The translations under genes and the position numbers were made by a program. Under the pieces are notes generated by a model. It saw only the letters and a list, made by a program, of their open reading frames with translations. It ran no database searches and was not told the DNA's origin. From positions 62,001 through 126,000 of the forward strand of contig CAKULY010000001.1 in assembly GCA_934667505.1 (NCBI GenBank): a stretch of 64,000 nt of DNA. The letters are read 5' to 3'. The stretch is from an uncultured Treponema sp. Lineage in GTDB: Bacteria; Spirochaetota; Spirochaetia; Treponematales; Treponemataceae. Of this stretch, positions 42,744-52,356 are shown piece after piece. The number at the start of each line of letters is the position of its first letter. Positions within the stretch are counted from its first letter, which is position 1.

Positions 42744-44672
42744 ATGAAAAAGATAACTAGCTTTATAATTACTGTGCTTTTTTCTATTTTATCTATAGAA
42801 CAATTGTTTAGCCAATCTCATATTTCAACTCAAGCGCATCAAGAAGCAATTTCTGCGATAGTACCTTCTTCTGATGAAAATTCTATTGATAAATCATATT
42901 TTAGCATTGGAAAAGATGGTTTTTTGGTAAAATGGACTTCCGATGACCAAGGAGAACACTACCAAATAACAGAACTTGAAATAAAACTTGCCGCCGTAAG
43001 TCCTTCTGGCAAAGAAATTGCAGTTTACGAAACCGATGGCGGAACTATCAACCGCCTGAGCATTTGGAACTGGGATACACTTACAAAAAAGATTTCAAGA
43101 CGTTTCTCCGACTCTATAACTTCACTTTCATATACGGAAAAAGGTACTTATATAATTGTAGGAACAGCAACAGTGGACGGAGCTGTTTTCATCAGAGCTT
43201 CAGACGGCAGTGTTGTTGAAAAAATTCCTGGCAAAACTGGCATCATTTCTTACGCGAAAACAAGTTCCACAGAAAAAACTGCTGTTATGTATTCTCCTGC
43301 GGGAAACCTTTCCTATTACAATTTAAATGGGGGCAGATTAATAAACAAAATTCCTGTAATGCAAGGAATGGAGCAAACTGTCCTTTTTAATAATTATCTT
43401 TTTTTAGCGGGCGTTAAAGATGGTGATATCTACGTTTCTTATGCCGTACCTGGTTACAGCATAAGCGGACATGTAATTTTTTCAGAAAAAGCACAAAATC
43501 CAATTCTTTTGGCATCAAAAAATGATAAAAATCTTTATTACCTTGAAAATGACTTAAAAGGCACTTACACGCTAAAGATGCTTGAAAATCAAGAAAACAA
43601 AACTGTTTCAAAACCTAGAATTGTGAAGACTTTTAAAGGTCCAAAAGGAAATTCCTCTATAATTTGCGGAACAAAGCTCGGCAATGAGCTCATGTTCGGC
43701 ACTAGAAGCGGCGCAATCTACAAGGCAAGTGCAGAGCCAGAAACTAACACTGTTGCGATGAGATTGCTTACAAGTGATGAGGATGAAAAAATCCTTGATA
43801 TGGCGCCTTATGAAGAAGATTTTTACTTTCTTACAAAAAATGATCTTTATCGCTCTAGTTTTGACACTGGAATTGTAAACAGACTGGGAAGCAATTCTGG
43901 ACAGACTCAACTTATTCCTTATGGAAATAAAGTTATTCTATGGTCAAAAGGAACTAGAGAAAGCGTTCAGCTGTATGATTATTCAAAGCCTGAAACTACA
44001 ACTTTGTTTGTACCAAAGACGAGCTTGCAGTCTGTAAGGCTTTTTGGAAATAAACTTGTAGAAATGGAAAGCAACTCTGTTATCAATGTTTTTGATATGG
44101 AGACAAGAAAGTTTGCAGAAGTCTATACTGGCGCAGGTCTACAAGATGCAATTATTGCAGAAAATGGAAAACTGTACGTCGCTAAATCTTATGCGACAAA
44201 TCCGCACTCTTCTCTTTTGTGCATAGATATGGTCACAAAAGAAACTGTTCCTACCCCATTGCCAGGCAACGTTGCATTTGCGCTAAATTCCAGGGGCAGC
44301 GATATTTACGGAATAACGATTTCAACTGAAAACAATTTAAAGGCAACAAAAGTTATAAAATACAATACAGTTTCAAACCAAACCGTAACGATTTCAAGAC
44401 TTACTGACGAAGATTCTGATGCATTTACTTATCTAAAATATCCAATTCTTTATACAAACATAGGAAAAGACAGCGTAAAATCTTACAACCTTTCCACTTC
44501 AAAAAGATTCACTTTTAAAAGGTCAGCTTCTATGCCATTAAAGATATGCGAGAATTCCAATCGAGTTGTTATCTTGAATAGAGACGGAAGCATAAGCTGG
44601 TATAACAGAGATTTGCCTCAATACCTTGCGGATTGGTATCTTACAAAACAAGGCGAATGGTACGAATACTAA
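42744..44672 (+). CDS. Exported beta-propeller (WD40-like) protein, unknown function
   Basis: A 642-residue protein with signal peptide MKKITSFIITVLFSILSI ending near FSQS. Repeated strands such as YFSIGKDGFLVKWTSDD, LSIWNWDTLTKK and INVFDMETRKF are WD40/YVTN-like blades. No enzyme motif was seen. It is probably periplasmic or surface-associated. It lies directly downstream of rseP and is perhaps co-expressed. It is similar in type to the propeller at 4219-6021 but not evidently a close paralogue. Confidence 0.65.
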   Translation: MKKITSFIITVLFSILSIEQLFSQSHISTQAHQEAISAIVPSSDENSIDKSYFSIGKDGFLVKWTSDDQGEHYQITELEIKLAAVSPSGKEIAVYETDGGTINRLSIWNWDTLTKKISRRFSDSITSLSYTEKGTYIIVGTATVDGAVFIRASDGSVVEKIPGKTGIISYAKTSSTEKTAVMYSPAGNLSYYNLNGGRLINKIPVMQGMEQTVLFNNYLFLAGVKDGDIYVSYAVPGYSISGHVIFSEKAQNPILLASKNDKNLYYLENDLKGTYTLKMLENQENKTVSKPRIVKTFKGPKGNSSIICGTKLGNELMFGTRSGAIYKASAEPETNTVAMRLLTSDEDEKILDMAPYEEDFYFLTKNDLYRSSFDTGIVNRLGSNSGQTQLIPYGNKVILWSKGTRESVQLYDYSKPETTTLFVPKTSLQSVRLFGNKLVEMESNSVINVFDMETRKFAEVYTGAGLQDAIIAENGKLYVAKSYATNPHSSLLCIDMVTKETVPTPLPGNVAFALNSRGSDIYGITISTENNLKATKVIKYNTVSNQTVTISRLTDEDSDAFTYLKYPILYTNIGKDSVKSYNLSTSKRFTFKRSASMPLKICENSNRVVILNRDGSISWYNRDLPQYLADWYLTKQGEWYEY

Positions 44673-44683
44673 CTTTTAAGATT

Positions 44684-46186
44684 TTAAGAGTTATATACTT
44701 CCAAATATTTTAATGCAGATTTTTCCCAAGAAAAATCTGCCTGCATGCCAGTTTTTCTAAGAATTTCTATGTCTTTAGAATTTGAAAAATAAATTTCCAG
44801 GGCATATTTTACAGTATTAAAAATCGCTTCAGGAGTTAAATCTTGAAACTTAAATCCTGTGCCTGAGTGTTCTTTTTCGTTGTACTGGACAACGGTATCT
44901 GCCAACCCCCCTGTATTTCTTACTATAGGTATTGTTCCATAAATCATTGAATAGATTTGATTAAGACCGCAAGGTTCATATTTAGAAGGCATCAGGAAAA
45001 AGTCACTGCCAGATTCCACTTGGTGGCTTATTTCTTCGCTATATCCTATAATGTATTTTAAGTTTGAACATTTTTGCGAAAGTTCACGAATTTCATTTTC
45101 GCACCAGGTTTCACCTGTGCCGACAACAACAAACTGGACATTTAATTCCTTGCACATTTTGTACATGCAACCATAAAGAGGAGCAAAGACTTCTTTTATT
45201 CCTTTTTGTTCGGCAAGTCTTCCTATCATTCCTATTAAAGGAATTTTTAAATTTTGCTCAAGACCAAACTTTTTTTGCAAAAAAAGCTTGCACTCGTTTT
45301 TTCCGGTTAAATTATCTTGGCTATAATTTTTGCAAATATATTTATCTGTTAAAGGATTCCAGTCTAGAAAATCAACACCGTTTAGAATTCCAGTTAAATC
45401 CGAAGAACGAATTCTTATAAGTCCATCTAGCGAAAAGCCCCCCTCTGAAGTTTGAATTTCTTTTGCATATTCGCAAGAAACTGTAGTTATTTTATCTGCA
45501 CAAGTAATTCCCGCTTTCAAGAAATTTATTTCTCCATTATCTTCAAAGCCTGTTATTAATCTTACATCTTCAGGCAGGCCCAAAAGTTTAAATGCATCAT
45601 AAGGATACTTTCCTTGATACCCCATATTATGAATTGTTAGAACGGTTTTTACCTTGTAAAAAGATGATAAAGGAATTTTTAAAGAAAAATTCTTAAAAAG
45701 CGGCAATTTTTGTCTGGTAGAATCTTGCTTTAATAGCTTTAAAAGCGCTAAAGACAAGCAAGAAGACCAATCGTGACAATGAACTATATCTGGAATCCAT
45801 TTTAGTTCTGAACACAAAGAAAACATTGCTCTAGAAAGCACAGAAAATCTAAAAGGATTATCATGAAAATCAGGCTCAAACTTAGAACCGTAAATTTCTT
45901 TTCTTCCAAAAAGCGGTTCATAATCAAAAAAATATACCGGGACATCAGAATTTGGCAGATTGCTAGTATAGAAAGAGCCTATAAGTTCAGTTATTCCAGT
46001 AAGAACTTGTACATTGTGTTTTACTAGAGTTAAATTTTTTCTGTCTATTTCATAATATCGAGGAATTAAAATTTTTACATCATGTCCTAATTTTTTAAGC
46101 GATTTTGAAAGAGCGCTAACTACATCTGCAAGTCCACCTGTTTTCGCAAATGGCTGCGCTTCTGCACTTATCATTAAAATTTTCAT
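44684..46186 (-). CDS. glgA: Glycogen (starch) synthase, GT5
   Basis: A 500-residue ADP-glucose-dependent synthase. The N-terminal KTGGLADVVSALSKSLKKLG carries the ADP-glucose Lys, HCHDWSSCL follows, and the C-terminal catalytic stretch is MPSKYEPCGLNQIYSMIYG then RNTGGLADTV. The length is normal. It is translationally coupled to the aminotransferase gene upstream (TAATG overlap). No other glg genes are in the window. Confidence 0.93.
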   Translation of the reverse strand: MKILMISAEAQPFAKTGGLADVVSALSKSLKKLGHDVKILIPRYYEIDRKNLTLVKHNVQVLTGITELIGSFYTSNLPNSDVPVYFFDYEPLFGRKEIYGSKFEPDFHDNPFRFSVLSRAMFSLCSELKWIPDIVHCHDWSSCLSLALLKLLKQDSTRQKLPLFKNFSLKIPLSSFYKVKTVLTIHNMGYQGKYPYDAFKLLGLPEDVRLITGFEDNGEINFLKAGITCADKITTVSCEYAKEIQTSEGGFSLDGLIRIRSSDLTGILNGVDFLDWNPLTDKYICKNYSQDNLTGKNECKLFLQKKFGLEQNLKIPLIGMIGRLAEQKGIKEVFAPLYGCMYKMCKELNVQFVVVGTGETWCENEIRELSQKCSNLKYIIGYSEEISHQVESGSDFFLMPSKYEPCGLNQIYSMIYGTIPIVRNTGGLADTVVQYNEKEHSGTGFKFQDLTPEAIFNTVKYALEIYFSNSKDIEILRKTGMQADFSWEKSALKYLEVYNS

Positions 46187-47379
46187 TATGGTTTTGTATG
46201 CGTTGCTTTGTAAAACGCCTCTTTTGAATTTAAAATAGTTTCTTCAGAAACACAGTAAGCGATTCTAAACCAGCCTTTTGCACCAAAACCAGAGCCAGGC
46301 GCGCACAAAATATTAAAACTCTTTAAGTGTTCACAGAATTTCATATCATCATTGTTCCATCCTTCAGGAACTTTTACAAACAAATAAAAGGCACCTTCTG
46401 GCTTTGCATACTTTAAGCCAGCATAATCCATAATGCTTGAAATTTCTTTGCAGCGTTTTTCGTAAAGAGAATAATCTACAGGAGCATTCCAACTGAGTGC
46501 CACAACTTTTTGAAAAAATGCAGGTGCATTTACAAAACCCAAAATTCTTGTAGCAAGAACGCAAGCCGCTTTTAGACTTTTTGAATCTTCGCAATTAGGA
46601 TTTATGGCGATATACCCTATTCGCTCACCAGGAATGCTCAAATTCTTTGCAAAACTTGTAACCACAACAGAATTTTTATACAAAGGAAAAACAGATGCCA
46701 CTTTTTTGTCACCGTATACAATAGCTCGATATGGCTCGTCGCAAACTATGTAAGGCATTCTGCCAGTATTTTTTCCATGCTCCAAAAGAAGTTCTGTTAG
46801 TTCCTTAATTTCTTCTGCTGTATAAATGCGTCCTGTAGGATTATTTGGAGAATTTATTATAATAGCTGCAGTCTTTTCGCAAAGAACTGATTTTATAGCA
46901 TTAATATCAAGTGAAAAGTCAGATTTTGTACTTACGGGTTTAAGAATTCCGCCGTGATTTTTTACATAATGCCCATATTCTGCAAAAAAAGGAGCAGGAA
47001 CAACAACTTCATCATCTTGATTTAAGATTGCTTTAAAAAAGACGTTCATTGCACCTGCAGCACCAACTTCCATTACAATATTTTCACCAGAAATTTTTAT
47101 GCCTTGCTCTAATGAAGTTTTTTCTGCCATAGCATCGCAAACCCGCGAATAACCGGAATTAGACATATAACCGTGACAACCGTGAGTTTTTTCTTCTGCA
47201 ATTTTTTTTATAGCCTCCTCGACTTCTAAGGGAGGATCTAAATCAGGATTTCCAAGACTAAAATCAAAAACGTTTTTTTCGCCATATTTTTTTTTAAGAA
47301 GGATACCTTCCTCAAACATTTTTCTAATTACGCCATTTTCAGGACTTTCTAAAATTTCTTTAATTTTAAGAGCTATCAT
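46186..47379 (-). CDS. Pyridoxal-phosphate aminotransferase, class I (aspartate aminotransferase-like)
   Basis: A 397-residue fold-type I aminotransferase. NSPNNPTGRIYTAEE, CDEPYRAIVY and the Schiff-base Lys in SFAKNLSIPGERIGY are diagnostic, and the C-terminal Arg lies in GWFRIAYC. The amino-acid substrate cannot be fixed; Treponema versions are usually labelled aspartate aminotransferase-like. The ATG at 47379 is used rather than the frame start seven codons earlier. TATAAT lies nine bases before it, with no ribosome binding site. Confidence 0.85.
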   Translation of the reverse strand: MIALKIKEILESPENGVIRKMFEEGILLKKKYGEKNVFDFSLGNPDLDPPLEVEEAIKKIAEEKTHGCHGYMSNSGYSRVCDAMAEKTSLEQGIKISGENIVMEVGAAGAMNVFFKAILNQDDEVVVPAPFFAEYGHYVKNHGGILKPVSTKSDFSLDINAIKSVLCEKTAAIIINSPNNPTGRIYTAEEIKELTELLLEHGKNTGRMPYIVCDEPYRAIVYGDKKVASVFPLYKNSVVVTSFAKNLSIPGERIGYIAINPNCEDSKSLKAACVLATRILGFVNAPAFFQKVVALSWNAPVDYSLYEKRCKEISSIMDYAGLKYAKPEGAFYLFVKVPEGWNNDDMKFCEHLKSFNILCAPGSGFGAKGWFRIAYCVSEETILNSKEAFYKATHTKP

Positions 47380-47406
47380 AGTAACTAAATTATAGCACAT
47401 TTGTTA

Positions 47407-47436
47407 TTGAAAATAAAAGAAGTTTTATTCTATAAT
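47407..47436 (+). promoter_or_regulatory. Promoter of the exported protein gene at 47503
   Basis: TTGAAA (47407-47412), an 18-base spacer and TATAAT (47431-47436). A hairpin in the leader (47446-47477) follows. Confidence 0.55.
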
Positions 47437-47445
47437 GTAAATCTA

Positions 47446-47477
47446 ATGCAGTTTTTACTTTTGTTGCGAAATTGCAT
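47446..47477. repeat. Hairpin copy 2 of the shared intergenic motif
   Basis: ATGCAGTTT pairs with AAATTGCAT (one G-T pair). TTTGTTGCGAAATTGC is shared exactly with 18892-18919. Confidence 0.4.
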
Positions 47478-47502
47478 CTAAAACTTTTCTTATGGACAGA
47501 AC

Positions 47503-48222
47503 ATGAAAAAAAATATTTTTAAACTTATGGTTTTTGCGTTGGCTGCATCAAACTTATTTTCTCTTCCTTTTAATTCAAATCTTTCTAGCGATGATATAGA
47601 AAAAGTAAAAGCAGGTGAAGTTTTAATAAACAATATCGACAATTATAGAAACATCAGCCTTTCTAGCGAAAATCCTGCGGCAAAAAAACTTATAGAATCA
47701 GTAAAAAAAACTAATCCAAATTACCTTGCAGAAGTAATTCAAATCCGCCCATATAAAGATAACGAAAATTTGCAGCAAGTAATTCGCAATGCGCTTGAAA
47801 ATATAAGCGATTATGCAGGTATTCCCTATTGGTCAGAGCGGCACAACAGATATTACGATTTATACTCAAGCGCAGTAACAATTCGAACAGACCATGTAAA
47901 TGAAGAGCTTACAAAAATTCAAGCAGAATTATATATGGAGCCATTTGGAACAATTTATTCGCCTATTGAAATTGAGCAGACAAGCGATTACCTTTTTTAC
48001 CAATCCACAAATACTAATGACTTAAAATTTGAAGGAATTACTTGTGTAAGAAAATATAATATGAAGAGTGTTATTATTCTTATAAGGGATGGAGATAATT
48101 GGATTTTATACGGTGTGGGCGGAGTAAAAGCTCCAAGAATTCCTTTTTTAACTCACAGAATAGAAGTAAGCTTTATAAATCGAATAAAAACCTTCTGCAA
48201 TTATATTTTTGAAAAAATATAA
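47503..48222 (+). CDS. Exported protein of unknown function
   Basis: A 239-residue protein with signal peptide ending near NLFSLP (about residue 22). The middle contains PNYLAEVIQIRPY and IPYWSERHNRYYDLYSSAV, and the C-terminal half is beta-rich. No family was recognised. The last nine codons and the stop form half of a 38-bp palindrome, so the gene end doubles as a hairpin. It converges on the barrel gene downstream. Confidence 0.6.
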   Translation: MKKNIFKLMVFALAASNLFSLPFNSNLSSDDIEKVKAGEVLINNIDNYRNISLSSENPAAKKLIESVKKTNPNYLAEVIQIRPYKDNENLQQVIRNALENISDYAGIPYWSERHNRYYDLYSSAVTIRTDHVNEELTKIQAELYMEPFGTIYSPIEIEQTSDYLFYQSTNTNDLKFEGITCVRKYNMKSVIILIRDGDNWILYGVGGVKAPRIPFLTHRIEVSFINRIKTFCNYIFEKI

Positions 48223-48241
48223 TTGCAGAAAACAGCTGCAA
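48193..48241. terminator. 38-bp palindrome at the gene end plus a second hairpin
   Basis: Arms 48193-48210 and 48213-48230 are perfect 18-base complements around two central bases. TTGCAG-AAAACAG-CTGCAA (48223-48241) overlaps it as an alternative stem. It lies between convergent genes, so a bidirectional terminator is the simplest reading. Confidence 0.55.
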
Positions 48242-48246
48242 GAAAC

Positions 48247-50235
48247 TTACTTTAAGAAAACGTTAAATCCTGTTGTAATTACAAGACCGAAACCTTCTTC
48301 ATATTCACTGCTAGAATACTTTGAATAAGAAGTATATTTACCAGGCTTTTCGCTACCAATTGAAGTAAACCAGTTGTGAACATAGCCTACAGTTCCATAT
48401 AAAATCAGCGGAAAATCTTTATTGTTTAAGTTTATGCTTGCGCCAAGAGAAAGGACGTTTGTCCATTCATAAGTTCCATCTCTCAAGAAAAATTTATTCA
48501 ATTGGTCACGATTTTTTGGCGCCATTTCTGAATAAAGATTGCTTCCTGGAACTTGTTCAGAGCCCCAGTCTACACCGTGACGTATAAACTGATACTGAAA
48601 GAAGCAGTTCAACATTGAATGAGGCTTTCCTTCTAACCTCAAGAAAAATTCGTCAGAGTTAGGCGGAAGGTAGTATCCTAAACATTCTCCATTATTAGTA
48701 TAGGATTCTGAAATATAGTTATTTGCATAAGGCTGATAAAAAATCGCTTGATGAGTATAGCAATATGGCTCTATTTTTGTATATCTTACAGAAAGAGTTG
48801 CAAAAGGTATAAAAGGCAAAGCTATTTTGGAACCTGCTTGATAAGCGAACATACATCTTGTAAGAAGAAAAATATTCGCAGTAGGACTTACAATTTCATC
48901 TACAAAAACAGATCCCCATACATAGCCATAACGACTAAAATTGAACTTAAGGTTTCCAAACAAAGAAAGATTGTCGTAGTCGCCGACATTGTTTTGGTAA
49001 ACAACTTTATCCAATAAAGGAAATGCGTAGCCTAGTTCAAAACGGTTTGGATATATGGAAGAACTTCCAAAATCGAAGTGGAAAAACTTATAATCAAATG
49101 AAAACATTCCTGTTGAAAAAAGGTTATGATAAAAATATGAATCCACTACACTTTCAGATTTTTTTCCTTTTCCATCAGTTAAATACCAAGCTCCATCAGT
49201 TATATAGTTCTGATTAGGAAATTCTAGGAAACCTGTTATAGAAGAAAGCCTTATTGTATTAAAAAGGCTTATGCTAACATCCGCACCAAAAAACGGTCTA
49301 GCATTTGAATTTAAAACTAGGCTGCTTCCGTTATCCATGGCTGCCCATTCTCTGTTGTAGCGACCGATTCCAACTTCAATCATGCCGTTTTTAAATGAAG
49401 CATGAATTTCGCCCTTCATTGACATTCCAAATGCAAGATTGTCAGTCCAGCCTTCAAGACCAGAGGCGTCCATTTTTGAAAGATAGTAAACAGAACCGTC
49501 CCACTTTTTACGATAACTGTACGGCAGACAATTATAATTTCTATATTTATTTATAACTCTCCAGCTAGGAGCATCTTCTTCACTGCCAGACCATTTTATT
49601 TGCAGTTTAGTATTTTCATCGTATTCGTATTGCACACCCTCGTCATACCACCAAAGACCGATATTGTAAGTGCCGAGCTGCGCAAGAGGCATTTTTGAAA
49701 CTTCAACTAGCGCAGTGCAACTGTATGAAACATTTTTTCCTATATCGCCATCAAATTTTAGAGTATCCCAAACTTCGTAGCCAAAGGAATTATTGGAAGA
49801 GTTACTGTAAATTCCTCCTGAAAAATATGAATTAATAGAATTATTCACTTGAAATGTTATAGGAAAATCTTCATTGTTTTGATTATTTTGATTTTGTTCA
49901 AACCTAAAAGAAAGATTTCTTAAATCTAAGCCATTTTTTTTAGGCAAAAGCCTCTGCCTATGAAAGTTAATAACAGCTAATTCCATATTTTTTTGATATT
50001 CAGTAGAATTTAAATCTGCTATATTTTGTTCAATTTCATCTAAGCACTTTAGAATAAAACTTGCCGTATAAGGCCGTGTCGCCGGAAGTGTTCCGCATAA
50101 CCCGCGTACATTGGCATTTTCTATTACCGTATATACATCATCTTCAATAGAAACGGTTGTGTTAGTTTGAGCAAAAAGTGGAATTGCACAAACAAAGAGC
50201 AAAAAGAAAAGCGATTTTTTTACGTTTTTTTTCAT
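48247..50235 (-). CDS. Outer-membrane beta-barrel candidate, possibly Wzi-like
   Basis: A 662-residue protein with signal peptide ending near PLFAQ. The N-terminal ~80 residues are helical (SFILKCLDEIEQNIADLN) after a RP.T motif. The rest consists of alternating aromatic/hydrophobic strands, and the chain ends in FNVFLK, a barrel-type terminal strand. The layout, with a short helical N-domain then a large barrel, resembles capsule-assembly Wzi proteins, but the similarity is weak by eye. It has the same architecture as the protein encoded at 50537-52276. Surface exposure is inferred. Confidence 0.6.
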   Translation of the reverse strand: MKKNVKKSLFFLLFVCAIPLFAQTNTTVSIEDDVYTVIENANVRGLCGTLPATRPYTASFILKCLDEIEQNIADLNSTEYQKNMELAVINFHRQRLLPKKNGLDLRNLSFRFEQNQNNQNNEDFPITFQVNNSINSYFSGGIYSNSSNNSFGYEVWDTLKFDGDIGKNVSYSCTALVEVSKMPLAQLGTYNIGLWWYDEGVQYEYDENTKLQIKWSGSEEDAPSWRVINKYRNYNCLPYSYRKKWDGSVYYLSKMDASGLEGWTDNLAFGMSMKGEIHASFKNGMIEVGIGRYNREWAAMDNGSSLVLNSNARPFFGADVSISLFNTIRLSSITGFLEFPNQNYITDGAWYLTDGKGKKSESVVDSYFYHNLFSTGMFSFDYKFFHFDFGSSSIYPNRFELGYAFPLLDKVVYQNNVGDYDNLSLFGNLKFNFSRYGYVWGSVFVDEIVSPTANIFLLTRCMFAYQAGSKIALPFIPFATLSVRYTKIEPYCYTHQAIFYQPYANNYISESYTNNGECLGYYLPPNSDEFFLRLEGKPHSMLNCFFQYQFIRHGVDWGSEQVPGSNLYSEMAPKNRDQLNKFFLRDGTYEWTNVLSLGASINLNNKDFPLILYGTVGYVHNWFTSIGSEKPGKYTSYSKYSSSEYEEGFGLVITTGFNVFLK

Positions 50236-50536
50236 ACATCAATTACCCATTTTTATATTTGTAATAATTTACAAAATTGAACTAGCTGTCTAAAAGTCAA
50301 GTTTTTTATGGCTGTTAAAAAATGCTTTCAGTGCTTTTTTTATTTTTCTAAAAACTAGACTTTCAGCCTATGTAATTATATTTAATACATGGATTTCATT
50401 CAATAAGGCAAAATTTTCTTGTAAACAATTCGTAATATAAAAAAAATTAAACTCTATAGATTTCTATTCATTTTATCGGTCTATTTAAAAGCGTTGACTG
50501 TGTCGACTTAAGACTTTACCTTTGCAATTTTGCATT
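50236..50536. other. Non-coding gap between two barrel genes
   Basis: About 300 AT-rich bases with no supported gene. A weak GGCTG/CAGCC inverted repeat (about 50309-50372) and GTTGAC-TGT-GTCGAC (50494-50508) are present. No clear terminator or promoter could be assigned. Confidence 0.4.
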
Positions 50537-52276
50537 TTAAAATATCTGCGCAGAAAAGGAGATTGCAAATTCCAGACCGCGTGCAATCTCTCCAGCTCGG
50601 TTCTTGTTATTGTACACGGCTTTATACGTTAGTCTTGAATCTAAAGAAAACATTTCGTTAAATTCATATTTTTCACGCAAAGTTATTGCATTTGTAAAAG
50701 AAACAGTTCCCGAAAGAGAATGGGAGCGAGCTTCTTTCGCAGCAGTTTTAGCATCTTCACCTTGACTGTATTTTGCAGAAGGATAGTACGAATAGTAGCC
50801 GTCTTCATTTTTTTTGCTAAACATACCAAAAGAATTTTCACCGTGGGCAACAAAAAGATATTCTAAAGAAATTGTATTGTTCGTAAAATTTTTTAGGCCG
50901 ACTCTTGCCTGGGCAGCTATGGAATCTGGGCCGAAAGGCGTTCCAATCCAAGAATAAATTGGAACAGAACCGTTTGTCTGCATGTCGTAACGTTTAGAAA
51001 CTAAAGACCACTCTTCCCCAGTTTTTACGTAACAAAAGGGATAAACGTAAACGCCCTCTAACGAGGCTAGCCAAAATCCATACTCCTTAGGATAGATAAA
51101 ATCCACTCCTAATTGATAAGCGCTTCCATCTGGAATGGAACGCCCATAATTTGAATTAAGTTCTATTTTTGACTGAATTTCGTTTTGCGCATAAAGGCCA
51201 TAAATCCTTAAATATTTACATGGATTTATATCAAAATTGAATGCGACATAAGCGCAAACGTGAGCTTCGCCGTAATTCTTATCCTCCTCTTCTGTTTTAT
51301 ACTCCGTCCAAGAGCCAAATGAATGCATTATCATTAACGGATTTAAATAACGCAACTCAAAATTGCTATTTATTAAAGTTCCTTCAAGGATTCCAAATCT
51401 AAACCAATTAAAAACCGTTGCCTGCGCGTAGTGAATGTAAAGATATTTATCGCGTTCAATTTGCGCTACATCAAGACTGTAATTAAACTTTGGAGAATAG
51501 ACGTTCAGCTGCGCACAAAACTGAGTCTGAAAAGTAGAGTTGTAAATGACGCTTCCTGTGTGCGTATTGCCAATTTGAAGGCCTTCTTTTAATAAATTAA
51601 GGCTTATGCCCCAGTTTTCAAACCTTTTTCCAAAAGAACCGTATGCCCAGACAGGTTGTAAAAACTCAAATTGACTTGCGTTGTATGGGAAATTTACAAT
51701 TAAATTAGAATTTTCAAAGCTGCCGTTTTCGGAAATCCAAAAATTAGAACCGAAAAAAGGAGTTGTTTCTATAAAAAGCATATTGCCAAAATCAAGTTTC
51801 AAATTTGCCTGCGCGAACTTTTTCACTGCATCTTCTCCATTAGAATTTGAAGCAGCTCCATAACCACTGTGGGCTGTGTAGTCCGTTGCAAAGTTCCAAT
51901 CTAAGTCTTTATTTGTTTTGGCTAAAAATTCTGCGGAAATTGTAGGCGTAAGCCCGATTTTTACACCAGGAATTGAAAAAAGTCCGCTTTTGGGCTCTAA
52001 ATAATCGCTCACTTTTTTGTAAAGATTTCTTGCGTTTTCTGGAATTTGCTCAAAATCTATTTGCTCAAAAGCCATCTGCAATTCATTAACTGAAACTGGA
52101 GCGCAAGCGACTGGCGAAACTTTTCCAGTCGCATAGAACAATGCATTTATGCCTTCATAAATCCAACTGTTCGCAGGAACAAGCTGCTGCCCACCTAGCA
52201 CACAATCTTTTGCGTAAAATGAAAAACTAACAGCAAATAAAAAAACAGTAAATAAAAGACTTTTTAATCGATTCAT
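50537..52276 (-). CDS. Outer-membrane beta-barrel candidate, paralogous in layout to its neighbour
   Basis: A 579-residue protein with signal peptide ending near SFYAKD. The N-terminal helical part (IYEGINALFYATGKVSP, NELQMAFEQIDFEQIP) parallels the neighbour at 48247-50235. Residues ~110-579 are rich in aromatic strands, and the chain ends with FAISFSAQIF, a typical terminal beta strand. The neighbouring glycan cluster makes a role in surface polysaccharide attachment or export conceivable, but this is not shown by sequence. A promoter with TATACT seven bases before the ATG serves it. Confidence 0.6.
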   Translation of the reverse strand: MNRLKSLLFTVFLFAVSFSFYAKDCVLGGQQLVPANSWIYEGINALFYATGKVSPVACAPVSVNELQMAFEQIDFEQIPENARNLYKKVSDYLEPKSGLFSIPGVKIGLTPTISAEFLAKTNKDLDWNFATDYTAHSGYGAASNSNGEDAVKKFAQANLKLDFGNMLFIETTPFFGSNFWISENGSFENSNLIVNFPYNASQFEFLQPVWAYGSFGKRFENWGISLNLLKEGLQIGNTHTGSVIYNSTFQTQFCAQLNVYSPKFNYSLDVAQIERDKYLYIHYAQATVFNWFRFGILEGTLINSNFELRYLNPLMIMHSFGSWTEYKTEEEDKNYGEAHVCAYVAFNFDINPCKYLRIYGLYAQNEIQSKIELNSNYGRSIPDGSAYQLGVDFIYPKEYGFWLASLEGVYVYPFCYVKTGEEWSLVSKRYDMQTNGSVPIYSWIGTPFGPDSIAAQARVGLKNFTNNTISLEYLFVAHGENSFGMFSKKNEDGYYSYYPSAKYSQGEDAKTAAKEARSHSLSGTVSFTNAITLREKYEFNEMFSLDSRLTYKAVYNNKNRAGEIARGLEFAISFSAQIF

Positions 52277-52283
52277 CTTTTCA

Positions 52284-52348
52284 AGTATAATAATTTTTTT
52301 AGCGGTTAGTCAAAGAAAATTGCAATTTTTACTTGCTGCATATATAAT
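52284..52348. promoter_or_regulatory. Divergent leaderless promoters between barrel gene and glycan cluster
   Basis: Leftward: TTGACT (52313-52308), an 18-base spacer and TATACT (52289-52284), then seven bases to the ATG at 52276. Rightward: TTGCAA (52320-52325), a 17-base spacer and TATAAT (52343-52348), then eight bases to the ATG at 52357. Confidence 0.6.
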
Positions 52349-52356
52349 AGTTTCAA

